A DNA stretch of 36,407 nucleotides from JBKBMT01 sp046295655 (GCA_046295655.1 JBKBMT010000026.1:1-36407); one strand, 5' to 3'. Positions 1 to 8,872 are shown, counted from the stretch's first letter. Numbers and translations are program-made. The notes: generated from the sequence alone by a model not told the origin.

Positions 1-656
1 ATCGCGGGCACGAGGCCGGCGATCCGGCCCGCGGCGATCCGGCCCGTCTGGCGCCGCGGGTCGATGCCGGTGCGATGCAGCACCTCGCAGACATAGATGT
101 TGCCGAGCCCTGCCACGACGCGCTGATCCAGAAGCGCCGCCTTGACCGCACTGCGGCGGCCGCGCAGGCGCGCCACCAGATAGTCCTCGTGGAAGGCGTT
201 GGCAAAGGGTTCCGGACCGAGCGGTGCCAGAAGCGCATGCGTCTCCACCGCCGCCGTGGACACGAGATCCATCATGCCGAAGCGGCGCGGATCGTTGAAG
301 GTGACGCAGCTTCCGTCCTCCATCGTCAGAACGACATGGTCGTGCCGGTCGGCCGCCGGCTGGTTCAGGCCAAAGCCGCCGGGCATCGCTGCCGGCCCCG
401 CCGGCGGCGCAACGAGGATCCGTCCCGACATCCCGAGATGGACGAGCAGCGTCTCGCCGGTCGAGAGATCGGCGAGGATGTATTTCGACCGCCGCCGCAG
501 CCGGTTCACCCGGGCGCCGGTCAGCCGGTCGGCCATCCGCTCGGGCAGCGGCCACCGCAGATCGGGCCTGCGCACTTCGGCAAGCTCGATGCGGCGGCCT
601 TCCATGACCGGCAGAAGGCCGCGGCGGACGGTTTCGACTTCGGGCAGTTCGGGCAT
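1..656 (-). CDS. mutM: Formamidopyrimidine-DNA glycosylase (Fpg/MutM), 5' part only
   Basis: Base-excision repair enzyme that removes 8-oxoguanine and other oxidised purines and nicks the abasic site. The ATG at 656-654 opens a protein beginning MPELPEVETVRRG, the Fpg N-terminus, with the catalytic Pro2 and Glu3 in place. Lys58 in RRSKYIL and the block NDPRRFGMMDL near residue 115 are also typical. The frame runs off the window after about 218 codons, within the helix-two-turn-helix region (VAGLGNIYVCEVLHRTGIDP). The C-terminal zinc finger is therefore outside the window; the family is usually about 270-285 residues. It diverges from ubiE, an arrangement I recall from many Rhodobacterales. 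The identification is secure and only the end is missing. Confidence 0.95.
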   Translation of the reverse strand, partial: MPELPEVETVRRGLLPVMEGRRIELAEVRRPDLRWPLPERMADRLTGARVNRLRRRSKYILADLSTGETLLVHLGMSGRILVAPPAGPAAMPGGFGLNQPAADRHDHVVLTMEDGSCVTFNDPRRFGMMDLVSTAAVETHALLAPLGPEPFANAFHEDYLVARLRGRRSAVKAALLDQRVVAGLGNIYVCEVLHRTGIDPRRQTGRIAAGRIAGLVPA

Positions 657-731
657 CGTGAACCTCGGGCGGACGGCGGCGATCCTTTCGCGCCGGACCG
701 GGGCGCGCAAGGGGGCGCGGCAGAATGGCGG

Positions 732-773
732 TTTCCCGTCGCCTGTCCCGGCGCTATATCGGCCCACGGGCCG
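732..773 (+). promoter_or_regulatory. Possible ubiE promoter and leader hairpin
   Basis: In the 129-bp gap between mutM and ubiE, TTTCCC (732-737), a 17-bp spacer and TATATC (755-760) form a weak sigma70-like promoter whose -10 element is better than its -35. Immediately after it, GGCCC-AC-GGGCC (761-772) is a short GC inverted repeat in the leader. The Shine-Dalgarno AGGAAGGA precedes the ATG at 786. This is based on visual matching only. Confidence 0.3.
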
Positions 774-785
774 ACAGGAAGGACC

Positions 786-1547
786 ATGGCACAGACCGAT
801 CCGCCCGACGAGGGCACGACGCATTTCGGCTTTCGCGAGGTGCCCGAGGCCGACAAGGCCGACATGGTGCGCGGGGTCTTTTCCAGCGTTGCGGGTCGTT
901 ACGACCTGATGAACGACCTGATGAGCGCGGGTGTCCACCGGCTCTGGAAGGATGCGATGATGGACTGGCTGGCCCCTCGCCCGGGCCAGCGGCTTCTGGA
1001 TGTGGCCGGGGGCACCGGCGATATCGCCTTCCGGTTCCTGCGCCGCGCCCCGGGGGCCAGCGCCGTGGTCTGCGATCTGACCGAACCGATGCTTGCGGAA
1101 GGCAGGCGCCGGGCCGAGGCAGCGACGTTGGCCGGCCAGATCGACTGGGTTGTGGGCGATGCCATGGCGCTGCCCTTCCCGGACGACGCCTTCGATGCCT
1201 ACACGATCAGCTTCGGCATCCGCAACGTGACCCGGATCGAGGAAGCGCTGACCGAGGCGTTCCGGGTCCTGCGGACCGGTGGACGGCTCATGGTGCTCGA
1301 GTTCAGCCGCGTCGATCCGCCGCTTCTGCGCTGGGCCTACGACCGCTATTCCTTCTCCGTCATCCCGGCGATGGGTCAGGCGGTGACGGGCGATCGCGAC
1401 AGCTATCAGTATCTGGTCGAATCGATCCGCCGGTTTCCCGACCAGGAGAGCTTTGCGGCAATGATCGGCGCCGCGGGATTCCGTCAGGTGAAGTGGCGCA
1501 ACCTGACCATGGGCGTCGCCGCGCTGCACTCGGGCTGGAAGCTCTGA
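786..1547 (+). CDS. ubiE: Ubiquinone/menaquinone C-methyltransferase UbiE
   Basis: SAM-dependent C-methyltransferase of ubiquinone (and, where present, menaquinone) synthesis; 253 aa. The family signature VFSSVAGRYDLMNDLMSAG (residues 31-49) is followed by the SAM-binding motif I LDVAGGTGD (71-79). Further typical blocks are DAFDAYTISFGIRNV and, near the C-terminus, MGVAALHSGWK. The frame is open far upstream over mutM. The ATG at 786 is chosen because it follows a strong AGGAAGGA site and gives the standard N-terminus and length. ubiB begins 4 bp after the stop, so the two are almost certainly co-transcribed and both serve quinone synthesis. Confidence 0.96.
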   Translation: MAQTDPPDEGTTHFGFREVPEADKADMVRGVFSSVAGRYDLMNDLMSAGVHRLWKDAMMDWLAPRPGQRLLDVAGGTGDIAFRFLRRAPGASAVVCDLTEPMLAEGRRRAEAATLAGQIDWVVGDAMALPFPDDAFDAYTISFGIRNVTRIEEALTEAFRVLRTGGRLMVLEFSRVDPPLLRWAYDRYSFSVIPAMGQAVTGDRDSYQYLVESIRRFPDQESFAAMIGAAGFRQVKWRNLTMGVAALHSGWKL

Positions 1548-1551
1548 CCGG

Positions 1552-3078
1552 ATGCGGGGCCCGCACAACATCTGGCGGCTGGTCCGCACGCTGGCGACGC
1601 TGGAACGCACCGGCGCGATCGGGGTCGTGCTGGAGGCGTTCAATGCCCCGCCCCGGCTGCGTGTCGCCGCACGGGTCCTGGGCTGGCCCTTCAAGTGGCT
1701 CGGACTGCGCGGCGACCCCGACCTGCCGCCGGCGACCCGGGCCCTGACGGCGCTCGGCCCGGCCTACATCAAGTTCGGTCAGATCCTGTCGACCCGGCCG
1801 GACATCGTGGGCGACGCGCTGGCCGACCAGCTGCGCTATCTTCAGGACAGGCTGCCGCCCTTCCCGACCGAGACAGCCAAGGCGATGATCGAGGCGGAAA
1901 TCGGCGTGCCGGTCGCGCAGGCGTTCTCCGAGGTCTCCGATCCGGTGGCGGCTGCCTCGATCGCCCAGGTGCACCGGGCGCGTCGGGCCGACACGGGCGA
2001 GGAGGTCGCGGTCAAGGTGCTGCGGCCGGGGATCGAACGCGCCTTCCGCCGCGACATCGACGCCTTCTACCTGACTGCCTCGGTGATCGAGACCCTTGCC
2101 CCCTTCTCGCGCCGGCTGCGGCCGCACGACGTGGTCGCGCATTTCGAGGGGGTGGTGCTGGGCGAACTCGACCTTCGGCTTGAAAGCGCCGCGGCCTCCG
2201 AATTCGCCGCCAACACCGAACGGGACGAAGGCTTCGTCGTGCCCCGGCCGGTCTGGCACCTGTCGGGCCGGCAGGTGATGACGCTGGGCTGGGCCGAGGG
2301 TATCCCGCTGGGCGACAACGAGGCGCTGGATGCGGCCGGGCACGACCGTCCGGCGCTCGCGGCCCGTGTCCTGTCGCTGTTCCTGCGGCATGCGCTGCGG
2401 GACGGCTATTTCCACGCCGACATGCACCAGGGGAACCTGAAGGTGGCCGCGAACGGCGACCTGATCGCCTATGACTTCGGCATCATGGGCCGGCTCGACG
2501 AATATACCCGCCGGGTCTATGCAGAGATCCTGATCGGGTTCATCCGTCGCGACTATCGCCGGGTCGCCGAGGTGCATTTCGAGGCCGGTTACGTGCCGGC
2601 CGACCGCGACATCGACGAGTTTGCCCGCGCGCTGCGGGTGGTGGGCGAGCCGATCTTCGGCATGGATGCCAGCCGGATCTCGATGGCTCGGCTGCTGGCC
2701 TATCTGTTCGAGGTGACGGAACGGTTCGGGATGCAGACCCGCACCGAACTGATCCTCCTGCAGCGGACCATGGTGGTGGTCGAGGGGGTCGCCCGTTCGC
2801 TTGATCCCAACATCAACATCTGGAAGGTCGCGCGCCCCGTGGTCGAGGGCTATATCGCCGAGAACGTGGGGCCGAGGGCGCTGTTGCGGGATCTGCACCG
2901 GACCGCGCTGGTGCTGGCCCGGTTCGGGCCAAAGCTGCCCCGGCTGGTCGAGGCGCGGCTGCGCGACAGCGATGCACCGCCGCCGCCGCCCCCGCCCAAG
3001 GGTCTGCATCCGGCGCTCTGGATGCTGGCCGGCGCAGGCATCGCGCTTGCCGCCGCACTGCTGGCCCGGCTGATCTGA
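1552..3078 (+). CDS. ubiB: UbiB, ABC1/ADCK-type atypical kinase of ubiquinone synthesis
   Basis: Membrane-anchored kinase-like ATPase needed for ubiquinone assembly; 508 aa. Visible ADCK hallmarks are the KxGQ motif KFGQ (74-77), the alanine-rich nucleotide loop AAASIAQVH (133-141) with Lys155 in VAVKVLRPG, the HxDxHxGN segment (288-295), and the DFG motif (308-310). A proline-rich linker leads to a C-terminal hydrophobic segment (about 484-508) that should anchor the protein in the inner membrane. The start 4 bp after ubiE indicates an operon. The family is thought to act as an ATPase or small-molecule kinase that helps extract lipid intermediates; the exact activity is not settled. Confidence 0.95.
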   Translation: MRGPHNIWRLVRTLATLERTGAIGVVLEAFNAPPRLRVAARVLGWPFKWLGLRGDPDLPPATRALTALGPAYIKFGQILSTRPDIVGDALADQLRYLQDRLPPFPTETAKAMIEAEIGVPVAQAFSEVSDPVAAASIAQVHRARRADTGEEVAVKVLRPGIERAFRRDIDAFYLTASVIETLAPFSRRLRPHDVVAHFEGVVLGELDLRLESAAASEFAANTERDEGFVVPRPVWHLSGRQVMTLGWAEGIPLGDNEALDAAGHDRPALAARVLSLFLRHALRDGYFHADMHQGNLKVAANGDLIAYDFGIMGRLDEYTRRVYAEILIGFIRRDYRRVAEVHFEAGYVPADRDIDEFARALRVVGEPIFGMDASRISMARLLAYLFEVTERFGMQTRTELILLQRTMVVVEGVARSLDPNINIWKVARPVVEGYIAENVGPRALLRDLHRTALVLARFGPKLPRLVEARLRDSDAPPPPPPPKGLHPALWMLAGAGIALAAALLARLI

Positions 3079-3110
3079 ACCCGGATCAGGCCGCGTTGGG
3101 AAAGGGGCTC

Positions 3111-3139
3111 TGGACCGGGGGCGGGGCGGCGCCTATAAG
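3111..3139 (+). promoter_or_regulatory. Candidate sigma70 promoter for ileS
   Basis: TGGACC (3111-3116, 4/6 to the -35 consensus), a 17-bp spacer and TATAAG (3134-3139, 5/6 to the -10 consensus) lie in the 175-bp ubiB-ileS gap. The predicted transcription start near 3146 would leave a leader of about 107 nt before ileS. Confidence 0.45.
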
Positions 3140-3185
3140 CGCCGGCGATGATGATGCGGGTCCGGCCAGTGCGGCGAATTACCGG

Positions 3186-3211
3186 CCCGGCGGCCTGACC
3201 GGGCCGCCGGG
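3186..3211 (+). terminator. GC-rich hairpin between ubiB and ileS
   Basis: CCCGGCGGCC (3186-3195), loop TGACCG and GGCCGCCGGG (3202-3211) form a perfect 10-bp stem, followed by only a weak T tract (GGTTCTCC). It may terminate ubiB transcripts. If the promoter at 3111-3139 is real, it instead sits in the ileS leader, 42 bp before the start codon. Confidence 0.4.
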
Positions 3212-3253
3212 GTTCTCCGCCTTTCCCCGACCACGCCCGAAGGAACCTGCCCG

Positions 3254-6178
3254 ATGTGCGCCGACACGCCCGACTACCGCGACACCGTATTCCTGCCCGA
3301 CACCCCCTTCCCGATGCGCGCTGGCCTGCCGCAGCGCGAACCCGACTGGCTGGCGCGGTGGGACCGGATCGGCGTCTACGGCCGGCTGCGGGACAAGGCG
3401 GCGCAGGCGGCGGCCGAGGGGCGGGCCCGGCCCGACTTCGTCCTGCACGACGGGCCGCCCTATGCCAACGGTCATCTGCACATCGGGCATGCGCTGAACA
3501 AGATCCTGAAGGATTTCGTGGTCCGCTCGCGTCAGATGATGGGGCATGACTCGCGCTACGTTCCCGGCTGGGACTGCCACGGCCTGCCGATCGAATGGAA
3601 GATCGAGGAACAGTATCGCGCGAAGGGCCTGAACAAGGACGACGTGCCGGTGATCGACTTCCGGCAGGAGTGCCGACGGTTCGCCGAGGGCTGGGTCGAT
3701 GTGCAGCGCGAGGAGTTCAAGCGGCTGGGCGTCACCGGCAACTGGGCCGACCCCTACCGCACCATGGACTACCACGCCGAGGCGGTGATCGCGGCGGAAT
3801 TCATGACCTTCCTCATGAACGGCACGCTCTACCAGGGGTCGAAGCCGGTGATGTGGTCTCCGGTCGAGAAGACCGCGCTGGCCGAGGCGGAGGTCGAATA
3901 TCACGAGCACCAGAGCCATCAGGTCTGGGTGCCGTTCCGGGTGGTCGCGGGGGGCTCGACCGAGCTTGCTTCGGCGCGCGTGCTGATCTGGACGACCACG
4001 CCCTGGACCCTGCCACAGAACCGCGCCGTCGCCTTCAACCCCGACATCGCCTACGGTCTTTACGAGGTGACCGGGCGTCCCGCGGAAAGCAATGCGACCA
4101 TCGGCACCTGCTATCTGGTCGCCGACGCCCTGGCCGAACAGGTGTTCGCCGCGGCACGGCTCGAGCCGTCGATGTATCGGCGGCTGCGCGACGTGCCGGC
4201 CGGACAGCTGCGCGACCTCGTCCTGGCCCACCCCTTCCGGGACATCGAGGGCGGCAATCGCGAATGGGACCATGACGTGCCCATGCTGCCGGGCGAGCAT
4301 GTGTCAGACGACGCCGGCACCGGCTTCGTCCATACCGCGCCGAGCCACGGCGACGACGACTACATCCTCGGGCAGAAGTTCGGCCTGCCGATGACCTACA
4401 ACGTCACAGAGGACGGCAGCTTCCGCGCCGACCTGCCGCTGTTCGGCGGGCAGCACATCATCACCCCGGACGGCAAGGAAGGTCCCGCCAATGTCAGCGT
4501 CATCAAGGCGCTGCATTCGGTCGGCGCACTGTTCGCCAAGGGCAGGCTGCGGCACTCCTATCCCCATTCGTGGCGGTCGAAGGCCCCGGTCATCTACCGC
4601 AACACGCCGCAGTGGTTCGTGGCCATCGATCGCCGGCTGGACGACGGGATGGGCGAATACGGGACGACGATCCGGGAACGGGCGCTGGCCTCGATCGACC
4701 GGCTGGTGGACTGGACCCCGCCATCGGGGCGCAACCGGCTGCATTCGATGATCGCGGCGCGCCCCGACTGGGTGCTGTCGCGCCAGCGCGCCTGGGGCGT
4801 GCCGCTCACCTGCTTTGTGAAGAAGGGAGCGCAACCGACTGATCCCGATTTCCTTCTCCGCGATCCAGAGGTCAACGCCCGGATCGTCGCGGCGTTCGAG
4901 GCCGAGGGCGCGGATTGCTGGTATGCCGCAGGCGCCAAGGCGCGGTTTCTCGGTGCGGACCACGACCCGGATCTATACGAACAGGTGTTCGATATCCTCG
5001 ACGTCTGGTTCGACAGCGGATCCACCCATGCCTTCGTCCTGCGCGACCGCGAGGACGGCACGCCGGACGGGATTGCCGACCTCTACCTGGAGGGCACGGA
5101 CCAGCATCGTGGCTGGTTCCATTCCTCGATGCTCCAGGCCTGCGCGACGCTCGGTCGCGCGCCCTACCGCGCGGTCCTGACCCACGGCTTCACGCTGGAC
5201 GAGAAGGGCATGAAGATGTCCAAGTCGCTCGGCAATACGGTCGCCCCGCAGGCGGTGATCGACCAGTACGGGGCCGACATCCTGCGGCTGTGGGTGGCGC
5301 AGTCCGATTATACCGCGGACCTGCGGATCGGACCCGAGATCCTGAAGGGGACGGCCGATGCCTATCGCCGCCTGCGCAACACCTTCCGGTTCCTGCTCGG
5401 CGCGCTCAACGGATGGGACGGGACGCGGGCAGAGCCGGCCGAGATGCCCGAACTCGAACGGCTGATCCTGCACCGGCTGGCGGAACTGGATGCCCGGGTG
5501 CGCACCGGCTACGCGGCCTACGACTTCCAGGGCCTGTTCCAGGATGTGTTCAATTTCGCCACTGCGGATCTGTCGGCCTTCTACTTCGACATCCGCAAGG
5601 ACAGTCTCTACTGCGACCCGGTGGGCAGCCCTGTCCGGCGGGCATGTCTGACCGTGATGGACGCGGTCTTCGCACGCCTGACCCTCTGGCTGGCCCCGAT
5701 CCTGCCTTTCACGATGGAGGACGTCTGGCTGGCCCGCCGCCCGTCCGAGGACGACAGCGTCCACCTGCACGACTTCCCCGAGACCCCTCGGGCGTGGCTG
5801 GACCCGGATCTGGCGGCGCGCGTGGTAAAGCTGCGCGCGGTGCGCCGCGTGGTGACCGGTGCGCTGGAGATTGCCCGCCGCGACAAGGTCATCGGCTCCA
5901 GCCTCGAGGCGGCGCCGGTCGTGCATCTGTCGGCGGAGCTCGCGCGGATCGTCCCCGAGCCGGAGCTTCTTGCCACGCTCTGCATCACCTCGGCGGTGAC
6001 GCTGACGACCGAGCCGGCGCCCGACGACGCCTTCCGGCTGGACGAGGTGCCCGGCGTCGCGGTCATCTTCGCCCGCGCCGAGGGGCAGAAGTGCCAGCGT
6101 TGCTGGCAGATCCTGCCCGATGTCGGCACGCATCGCCATCCCGGTGTCTGCGCGCGCTGCGATGCCGCCCTCGGATGA
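3254..6178 (+). CDS. ileS: Isoleucyl-tRNA synthetase
   Basis: Class I aminoacyl-tRNA synthetase that charges tRNA-Ile and edits misactivated valine; cytoplasmic, 974 aa. The HIGH motif (H76-H79 in NGHLHIGHALNK) and KMSKS (654-658) mark the catalytic Rossmann fold. The editing domain (CP1) lies between them, with TTTPWTLPQNRAVAF. WFDSGSTHAFVL and EGTDQHRGWFHSS are typical IleS blocks. At the C-terminus, cysteines 947, 950, 966 and 969 form the zinc finger characteristic of the bacterial type 1 enzyme. The ATG at 3254 follows AAGGA and gives the normal length. A small gene overlaps its last 17 bp. Confidence 0.97.
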   Translation: MCADTPDYRDTVFLPDTPFPMRAGLPQREPDWLARWDRIGVYGRLRDKAAQAAAEGRARPDFVLHDGPPYANGHLHIGHALNKILKDFVVRSRQMMGHDSRYVPGWDCHGLPIEWKIEEQYRAKGLNKDDVPVIDFRQECRRFAEGWVDVQREEFKRLGVTGNWADPYRTMDYHAEAVIAAEFMTFLMNGTLYQGSKPVMWSPVEKTALAEAEVEYHEHQSHQVWVPFRVVAGGSTELASARVLIWTTTPWTLPQNRAVAFNPDIAYGLYEVTGRPAESNATIGTCYLVADALAEQVFAAARLEPSMYRRLRDVPAGQLRDLVLAHPFRDIEGGNREWDHDVPMLPGEHVSDDAGTGFVHTAPSHGDDDYILGQKFGLPMTYNVTEDGSFRADLPLFGGQHIITPDGKEGPANVSVIKALHSVGALFAKGRLRHSYPHSWRSKAPVIYRNTPQWFVAIDRRLDDGMGEYGTTIRERALASIDRLVDWTPPSGRNRLHSMIAARPDWVLSRQRAWGVPLTCFVKKGAQPTDPDFLLRDPEVNARIVAAFEAEGADCWYAAGAKARFLGADHDPDLYEQVFDILDVWFDSGSTHAFVLRDREDGTPDGIADLYLEGTDQHRGWFHSSMLQACATLGRAPYRAVLTHGFTLDEKGMKMSKSLGNTVAPQAVIDQYGADILRLWVAQSDYTADLRIGPEILKGTADAYRRLRNTFRFLLGALNGWDGTRAEPAEMPELERLILHRLAELDARVRTGYAAYDFQGLFQDVFNFATADLSAFYFDIRKDSLYCDPVGSPVRRACLTVMDAVFARLTLWLAPILPFTMEDVWLARRPSEDDSVHLHDFPETPRAWLDPDLAARVVKLRAVRRVVTGALEIARRDKVIGSSLEAAPVVHLSAELARIVPEPELLATLCITSAVTLTTEPAPDDAFRLDEVPGVAVIFARAEGQKCQRCWQILPDVGTHRHPGVCARCDAALG

Positions 6179-6398
6179 GGCGATCCGGGCCGCCATCCTG
6201 TCCCTGACCGCGCGCCGGGCGGGCAGCATCTGCCCGTCCGAGGCGGCGCGGTTGCTCGCGGCGGACTGGCGCGCGTTGATGCCCGCGGTGCGGCAGGTCG
6301 CCCTTGCGATGGCACGGACCGGCGAGATTGCCGTGACGCAAGGGGGCCGCCCGGTCGAAGGAGCCCCGCGCGGCCCGATCCGCCTGCGCCGTCCCTGA
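6162..6398 (+). CDS. DUF3253 small protein
   Basis: 78-aa basic protein beginning MPPSDEAIRAAILSL. The string CPSEAARLLAADWRALMP, the VRQVALAMARTGEIAVTQGG segment and the terminal RGPIRLRRP match the DUF3253 family as I know it. That family looks like a compact winged-helix-like domain, and its function is unknown. The ATG at 6162 overlaps the end of ileS by 17 bp in another frame, so translation is probably coupled. It ends exactly where the convergent membrane-protein gene ends (6398/6399), leaving no room for a terminator. No signal peptide or membrane segment is visible. Confidence 0.75.
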   Translation: MPPSDEAIRAAILSLTARRAGSICPSEAARLLAADWRALMPAVRQVALAMARTGEIAVTQGGRPVEGAPRGPIRLRRP

Positions 6399-7382
6399 TC
6401 AGCCGCGCCCGGCGTCGCCGAATAGCCCCGTCAGCGACCGGCCGAGCAGCGCCGTGACCCGCGGCCGCGGCAGGGCGCGGAACGGCAGCGGACGACATAC
6501 CTCCATCGCCGCAATGCCGACCCGGGCGGTCAGCGCGCCGTTCACCACCCCCTCGCCGAACCGGCGCGAGACACGGGACAGCACCCCGCCGCCCGCGACC
6601 GAGGAAATCAGGTCGTCACCGACCGCCACCGCCCCGGTGGCCACCAGATGCGCAAACACCCGCCGCAGCAGGCGGAGCGAGCCGAAGGTGCCGGCACGCC
6701 CGCCGTAGATCGCGGCGATCCGGCGGATCATGGCGACATTGCTGACCATCGCCACCGCCACATCCGCGAGCGCAAGCGGGATCAGCGCCGTGGCGGCCGC
6801 GACGCGGCGCGCCGCCCCCTCGATCTCGGCCCGGGCGGCCCGGTCGGGGCCAGCCATCAGCTCGGTCTCGGCCAGATCCAGCAGCGAAGCGGCGTCCAGA
6901 ACCTCGGCCCCTTGTTCGCCCAGCCGCGCCCGGGCCCATGCCATGTCGGGTCGCCCTGAATAGAGGGCCTGCACCTCGCCGACGACGCGGCGGGCGGTGG
7001 CCAGATCGCCCTCGACCAACGCGGCGGCGGCGCGTGTCCGCAGGGCGTCGATGGTGCCGAGCCGAAGGAAGGCAGCGACCTCGCGCATCACCAGCACCAG
7101 CGCGGTCAGGCCCGCGAGTGCGGCCAGACCCAGCGCCAGCCCGCCCAGCACGGCATTGCGCGCAAGGAGGCCGGTGACGAAATCGGTCAGCCAGACGCCG
7201 AAGGCCAGCGACACCAGCAGCCCCAGCGCCCAGAGCAGCACCCTTCCCGCGGCCCCGCCGCGCGGCACGGACGTGGGCACGCGCGGAAGCTCTGCCACAT
7301 CGACCTCTGCGACCGGGGGCGCGTCGGCGGGACTCTGGACCGCAGCCTGGTCGACATCCTGAACGAAGGGTCGACTGGTCAT
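6399..7382 (-). CDS. YcjF/TIGR01620 family inner-membrane protein
   Basis: 327-aa membrane protein of the TIGR01620 (DUF697, YcjF-like) family. A proline-rich cytoplasmic N-terminus precedes two adjacent membrane helices (about residues 47-66 and 76-99). A helical region follows, then the conserved C-terminal DUF697 part with AAIYGGRAGTFGSLRLLRRV. The ATG at 7382 is preferred over an upstream in-frame start at 7409 because GAGG lies 8 nt before it and overlaps the stop of the upstream ycjX-like gene. The pairing with a YcjX-type NTPase is the usual one. In enterobacteria the pair belongs to the phage-shock/heat-shock envelope response, but its function here is unproven. Confidence 0.85.
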   Translation of the reverse strand: MTSRPFVQDVDQAAVQSPADAPPVAEVDVAELPRVPTSVPRGGAAGRVLLWALGLLVSLAFGVWLTDFVTGLLARNAVLGGLALGLAALAGLTALVLVMREVAAFLRLGTIDALRTRAAAALVEGDLATARRVVGEVQALYSGRPDMAWARARLGEQGAEVLDAASLLDLAETELMAGPDRAARAEIEGAARRVAAATALIPLALADVAVAMVSNVAMIRRIAAIYGGRAGTFGSLRLLRRVFAHLVATGAVAVGDDLISSVAGGGVLSRVSRRFGEGVVNGALTARVGIAAMEVCRPLPFRALPRPRVTALLGRSLTGLFGDAGRG

Positions 7383-7392
7383 TCCACGCACC

Positions 7393-8811
7393 TCACAGCC
7401 GGTCGCCAAGCAGGAATTCTGCCGCCCGGTCGAGCCGGATATGCGGCAGGCCGAGGCCTGGCGTCAGGGTCAGCGGTGCGGGGGCGAACCGCATCACCGA
7501 ATAGTCGCCGTCGAGCCATCCGTCGGCCCCGCCCCGCGCCGGATCGAGAAGCCGGCCGGGATCCTCGGGCAGATCGCCCGCGTGCATGGCAACCGCCTTG
7601 CCGGTGTCCAGAAGCCGCCCCTGCACTGCGGGGATCACGCGCCCGTCGCGCCGCACCTCGGTCTCGGTCGTGGCGCGCAGGCTGGCGATCGCCATGGCCG
7701 CGGTATGGGCGCCGGCAAAATCGGCGCGGTCCTTCGCCTCGCGCAGCATCGCGGCCAGGATGGCAGCGAGGCGCGGATGCTGGGTATGGTGCAGGTGATC
7801 CGCACGGGTGGCGGCGAACAGGATGCGCCCGACACGCCGGCCGCGCACCAGTTCGGTCAGCGCATTGCCCCGACGCCCCGGCCGGAAGGCGGCCAGAACC
7901 TGCGCCATCGCGCGCCGCATGTCCTCGAGCGCGGCCGGACCGGCATGGATCGCCTCGAGCGCGTCGACCAGAACCGCCTGCCGGTCGATCCGCGCGAAGT
8001 GATCACGGAAGAACGGCCGCGCGACGCGGTCGCGATAGGCATCGTAACGCCGCGCCATCTCGCGCCACAGGCTGCCGCGACGCGGATCGTCCGGCCGGGG
8101 CAGGGGCACGAAGGTCAGGGCCGGCGATCCCGCCAGCGCGCCAGGCATCAGGAACCGGCCCGGCGTCACATCCGAATAGCCGGCCTGTCGCAAAGCCGAA
8201 AGCGTCTGAACATAGCTCTCGTGCAGTGCGCGGGCCGCCTCTTCCGCGAAGGCCGCCGCGCCGGCGGCGGCGCGCGCCTGCCCCAACCACGCCGCTGCCT
8301 CCGGCCGATCGGAAAGCTGGCCCAGCACCCGGTCGGACCACTCGCGATAGCCGAGGTCCAGCAGCGCGACATCCAGAAGCCATTCGCCCGGATAATCGAT
8401 GATGTCGAGATGCACCACCCGCGCGCCCCGCACTGCCCCGGCAAGACCACGGCGCTGCAGCCGGAACGAAAGGCGCAGTTCGGAAACCTCGCGCGTGCTG
8501 GCGGGCCAGCGCGGCGTCGGTCCGGTCAGCGCCGCGCGATGCGCCTCGTAGTCGAAGCGGGGCACCGTCATGTCGGGCTGCGGCTGCAGCCAGACCGCCT
8601 CGATCCGCCCCTCGGCCTGTGCGCGCAGCCCCGGCATCCGCCCGCGATCCAGAAGGTTCGACACCAGCGAGGTGATGAACACCGTCTTTCCGGCCCGGGC
8701 AAGTCCCGTCACCCCCAGCCGGATCACCGGGTCGAGAAGCGCCTCGCCCAGACCCGCGACCCGGGTCTCAACCTCGTGCGCAAGGTCCTGCGCAAGCGTC
8801 GCCAAGCCCAT
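7393..8811 (-). CDS. YcjX-like P-loop NTPase (DUF463)
   Basis: 472-aa predicted GTPase/ATPase of the YcjX (DUF463) family. The Walker A loop GLARAGKT lies near residue 40, followed by VFITSLVSNLLDRG. The block HLDIIDYPGEWLLDVALL contains the DxPGEW motif that serves as Walker B/G3. Later conserved stretches are LFAATRADHLHHTQHPRL and IASLRATTE. The ATG at 8811 gives the family N-terminus; an alternative start at 8856 would lie inside the candidate promoter. It is co-transcribed with the ycjF-like gene 10 bp downstream. A role in envelope stress is likely by family association, but the biochemical function is unknown. Confidence 0.88.
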   Translation of the reverse strand: MGLATLAQDLAHEVETRVAGLGEALLDPVIRLGVTGLARAGKTVFITSLVSNLLDRGRMPGLRAQAEGRIEAVWLQPQPDMTVPRFDYEAHRAALTGPTPRWPASTREVSELRLSFRLQRRGLAGAVRGARVVHLDIIDYPGEWLLDVALLDLGYREWSDRVLGQLSDRPEAAAWLGQARAAAGAAAFAEEAARALHESYVQTLSALRQAGYSDVTPGRFLMPGALAGSPALTFVPLPRPDDPRRGSLWREMARRYDAYRDRVARPFFRDHFARIDRQAVLVDALEAIHAGPAALEDMRRAMAQVLAAFRPGRRGNALTELVRGRRVGRILFAATRADHLHHTQHPRLAAILAAMLREAKDRADFAGAHTAAMAIASLRATTETEVRRDGRVIPAVQGRLLDTGKAVAMHAGDLPEDPGRLLDPARGGADGWLDGDYSVMRFAPAPLTLTPGLGLPHIRLDRAAEFLLGDRL

Positions 8812-8843
8812 CGCGTCAACGGTCCTCTGCGAAGTGCCTGTGG

Positions 8844-8872
8844 AACATAGACACATCGGAGGTCGATGTGTA
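8844..8872 (-). promoter_or_regulatory. Candidate ycjX promoter with 21-bp palindromic operator
   Basis: On the minus strand TACACA (8872-8867, 4/6), a 17-bp spacer and TATGTT (8849-8844, 4/6) form a promoter-like pair. It is overlapped by the perfect interrupted palindrome ACACATCG-N5-CGATGTGT (8851-8871). The rest of the 319-bp ycjX-ettA gap holds a GC palindrome (8936-8951) and a weak ettA promoter-like pair (TTGCCC 9065, TAGAGC 9088). I see no gene there. Confidence 0.45.

Noticed and set aside
75..785. Long plus-strand frame upstream of and continuous with ubiE
   Set aside because: It runs antisense to mutM, whose protein sequence is unmistakable. ubiE has its own Shine-Dalgarno and ATG at 786.
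1360..3009. 549-codon minus-strand frame opposite ubiB
   Set aside because: Product is rich in Arg, His and Pro with no recognisable domain; it mirrors ubiB codons. High GC removes stop codons from the antisense frame.
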